Below, in pieces: positions 36,200 to 38,223 of a DNA stretch of 38,223 bases. The notes under the pieces were generated by a model that had not been told where the DNA came from, made no database searches, and was given only the letters and a program-made list of their open reading frames with translations. How positions within the stretch are numbered: position 1 is the first letter of the stretch; each line of letters begins with the position of its first letter. The stretch covers positions 1 through 38,223 of the forward strand of contig QJZS01000117.1 in the NCBI GenBank assembly GCA_003247345.1. The letters are read 5' to 3'. The position numbers were made by a program, and so were the translations under genes. This DNA comes from Spirochaetales bacterium (lineage in GTDB: Bacteria; Spirochaetota; Spirochaetia; Sphaerochaetales; Sphaerochaetaceae).

Positions 36200-38223
36200 A
36201 TGATGGTTGCCAACGGCAAATCCATAACACGCACGTACATCGGTTCTGAAATTCATGAAGTCTGTGAACTTCCAAACCTTATCGGAGTCCAACTCGATTC
36301 GTATGAGAGGTTCTTGCAGCTGGAACGCAGCCTTAAAGGGCTGGAGCCAGATCCGTCGTACGGGTTGGAGGAAGTGTTCCAGTCGACATTTCCCATTGAT
36401 AGCCCCAACGGTGAGATGCGTCTCGCCTACAAAGGGTACACAATCGACTATGATAATATCAAATTCTCCGAAATGGAGTGTAAGCAGAAGGGTCGGTCCT
36501 ATAGTGTACCTATCAAAGTAACGATCAGCCTCGAATTCTCTAATGGAGAAATGAGAGAAAAGGAAATCTTCTTTGGAGATATTCCTTTGATGACTGATCG
36601 TGGCACCTTCATTATCAATGGCGCAGAACGGGTAGTGGTCAGCCAGATCCACCGTTCCCCTGGTGTTATTTTCTCGAATGAAAAAGATGTCTACTCTTCC
36701 AGGATTATCCCTTACAGAGGGTCTTGGTTGGAGTTTGAGATTGATGATAAAAAGCACCTTATCTATACCAAAATCGACCGTAAGAAGCGTATCTTGGGAA
36801 CTCTGTTCCTTAGGGCGATTGGTTTGGATACTCGTGAAAAAATTCTCGAACAATTCTATGCTGCCGAAACTGTTGAATTGGTAAATGATGCAGAGTTCAA
36901 AGCTGGATTGGAAAATAGGTACTTGTATAAGGATGTATATGCAACCGTAGACGGAGAGAACAAGAAAGTTCTTCGTGCCGGTGATATGCTTCATGCCCAC
37001 GAGATTGATGAGCTGTTGGAATTGAAAGTAGCTTCTGTACAGCTGGTATTGATGCGTGGTGAAGGCACCTTGCACAGTGACATGATTCTCAATTGTTTTG
37101 AGATTGAGGACGCAAAGTACACTCGTGAAGGATTCGACGAGCCTACTAAGGAAGATGTTCTTTCTCCTATCTTCTCTGTTTTGATGCCTGGTGAAATGAT
37201 CGCCATCGAACGAGCAGAAAAAGATCTTCCTGATATGTTCTTCTCAAGCCGAAGGTATGACCTCGGTTCGGTTGGACGTTATAAATTCAATAAGAAGTTT
37301 GGAACTGACAGTGAAGAAGATGATGAAAATGCATCTACCGACCTGACGGTTCTTACCCCTCCTGATATTGTTAATACGATGGCTTTCTTGATCAAGGTAT
37401 TTATCCGCGAAGAGAATGTCGATGATATTGACCATCTCGGCAATCGCCGTGTCAGATCAGTTGGTGAATTGTTGCAGAATGCACTAAAGAGTGCATTTGC
37501 AAGAATGGAACGTATTGCCAAGGAGCGCATGAACCTCGAGACAGGTTCTGTAAAACCTCAGGATCTGATTTCCATCAAGCCGATTGTTGCAGCGATCAAG
37601 GAATTCTTTGGTAGCAGCCAGCTTTCCCAGTTTATGGACCAGGTTAACCCGCTTGCTGAATTGACTCACAAACGAAGGCTCAATGCTTTGGGTCCCGGTG
37701 GTTTGAGTCGTGATCGTGCAAGTTTCGAAGTTCGTGACGTTCACTACACTCACTACGGACGCATTTGTCCTATTGAGACTCCTGAAGGTCCGAACATCGG
37801 TTTGATTGTTTCATTGGCAAACTATACCCGTATCAACCAGCATGGCTTCTTGGAATCCCCGTACCGCAAGGTAATCAATGGTGTGGTTTCCAAGCAATAC
37901 CGCTACCTTGATGCAAATGATGAAGAGAAGTACTTCATCGCTCAGGCTAACGCCAAGGTCGATGCAGACGGAAACTTCATGGATACTGAAATTCCTGTTC
38001 GCCGCAGTGGTGATTATTCCACCAAGCCGGCTACGGATATCAAGTATATTGACGTATCTCCAAAGCAGGTACTCAGTGTTGCAGCTTCTTTGATTCCTTT
38101 CTTGGAACATGATGACGCAAACCGTGCATTGATGGGATCGAACATGCAACGTCAGGCTGTTCCTCTTGTATTCCCCGAGACTCCGAGAGTCGGAACCGGT
38201 ATGGAAGGCAAGGCTGCCTACGA
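36200..38223 (+). CDS. rpoB: DNA-directed RNA polymerase subunit beta (3' truncated by window end)
   Basis: My translation from ATG 36200: ...[28 protein letters not shown]..., [54 protein letters not shown]. Confidence 0.97.
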   Translation, partial: MMVANGKSITRTYIGSEIHEVCELPNLIGVQLDSYERFLQLERSLKGLEPDPSYGLEEVFQSTFPIDSPNGEMRLAYKGYTIDYDNIKFSEMECKQKGRSYSVPIKVTISLEFSNGEMREKEIFFGDIPLMTDRGTFIINGAERVVVSQIHRSPGVIFSNEKDVYSSRIIPYRGSWLEFEIDDKKHLIYTKIDRKKRILGTLFLRAIGLDTREKILEQFYAAETVELVNDAEFKAGLENRYLYKDVYATVDGENKKVLRAGDMLHAHEIDELLELKVASVQLVLMRGEGTLHSDMILNCFEIEDAKYTREGFDEPTKEDVLSPIFSVLMPGEMIAIERAEKDLPDMFFSSRRYDLGSVGRYKFNKKFGTDSEEDDENASTDLTVLTPPDIVNTMAFLIKVFIREENVDDIDHLGNRRVRSVGELLQNALKSAFARMERIAKERMNLETGSVKPQDLISIKPIVAAIKEFFGSSQLSQFMDQVNPLAELTHKRRLNALGPGGLSRDRASFEVRDVHYTHYGRICPIETPEGPNIGLIVSLANYTRINQHGFLESPYRKVINGVVSKQYRYLDANDEEKYFIAQANAKVDADGNFMDTEIPVRRSGDYSTKPATDIKYIDVSPKQVLSVAASLIPFLEHDDANRALMGSNMQRQAVPLVFPETPRVGTGMEGKAAY

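Noticed and set aside
36179-37075. 298-aa antisense ORF within rpoB
   Set aside because: Long only because rpoB codon usage keeps that frame open; no domain and rpoB is certain.

Overview
The window looks like a chromosomal segment of a Sphaerochaeta-like spirochaete. This is inferred from gene content and the rpoB sequence; no database search was run. It starts at the 5S end of an rRNA operon. Next comes a nucleoside-salvage operon: two translationally coupled uridine-phosphorylase-family paralogs, a GntR regulator, a BMP-type ABC importer, a third phosphorylase paralog and a nucleoside hydrolase. A LacI-controlled catabolic and transport operon follows (creatininase-family hydrolase, enolase-superfamily enzyme, SDR, sugar ABC importer). 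Then come metNIQ, an ornithine carbamoyltransferase, an hsp20 gene, a split M20 peptidase gene divergent from a TetR gene, clpB, a MobA-like nucleotidyltransferase, a DUF554 protein, a small CI-like HTH protein and glycogen phosphorylase. The window ends with the tRNA-Thr/rpmG/tRNA-Trp/secE/nusG/rplKAJL/rpoB cluster. No CRISPR array, transposon or prophage was seen. The best candidates for follow-up are: (1) an 8-bp perfect tandem duplication that frameshifts the M20 peptidase gene exactly between its membrane anchor and catalytic domain; (2) a consensus sigma-54 promoter for hsp20 with a 9-bp inverted repeat about 170 bp upstream; (3) an unassigned creatininase/enolase/SDR catabolic operon with a consensus promoter and two matching 17-bp operator-like sites; and (4) several strong intergenic RNA hairpins.
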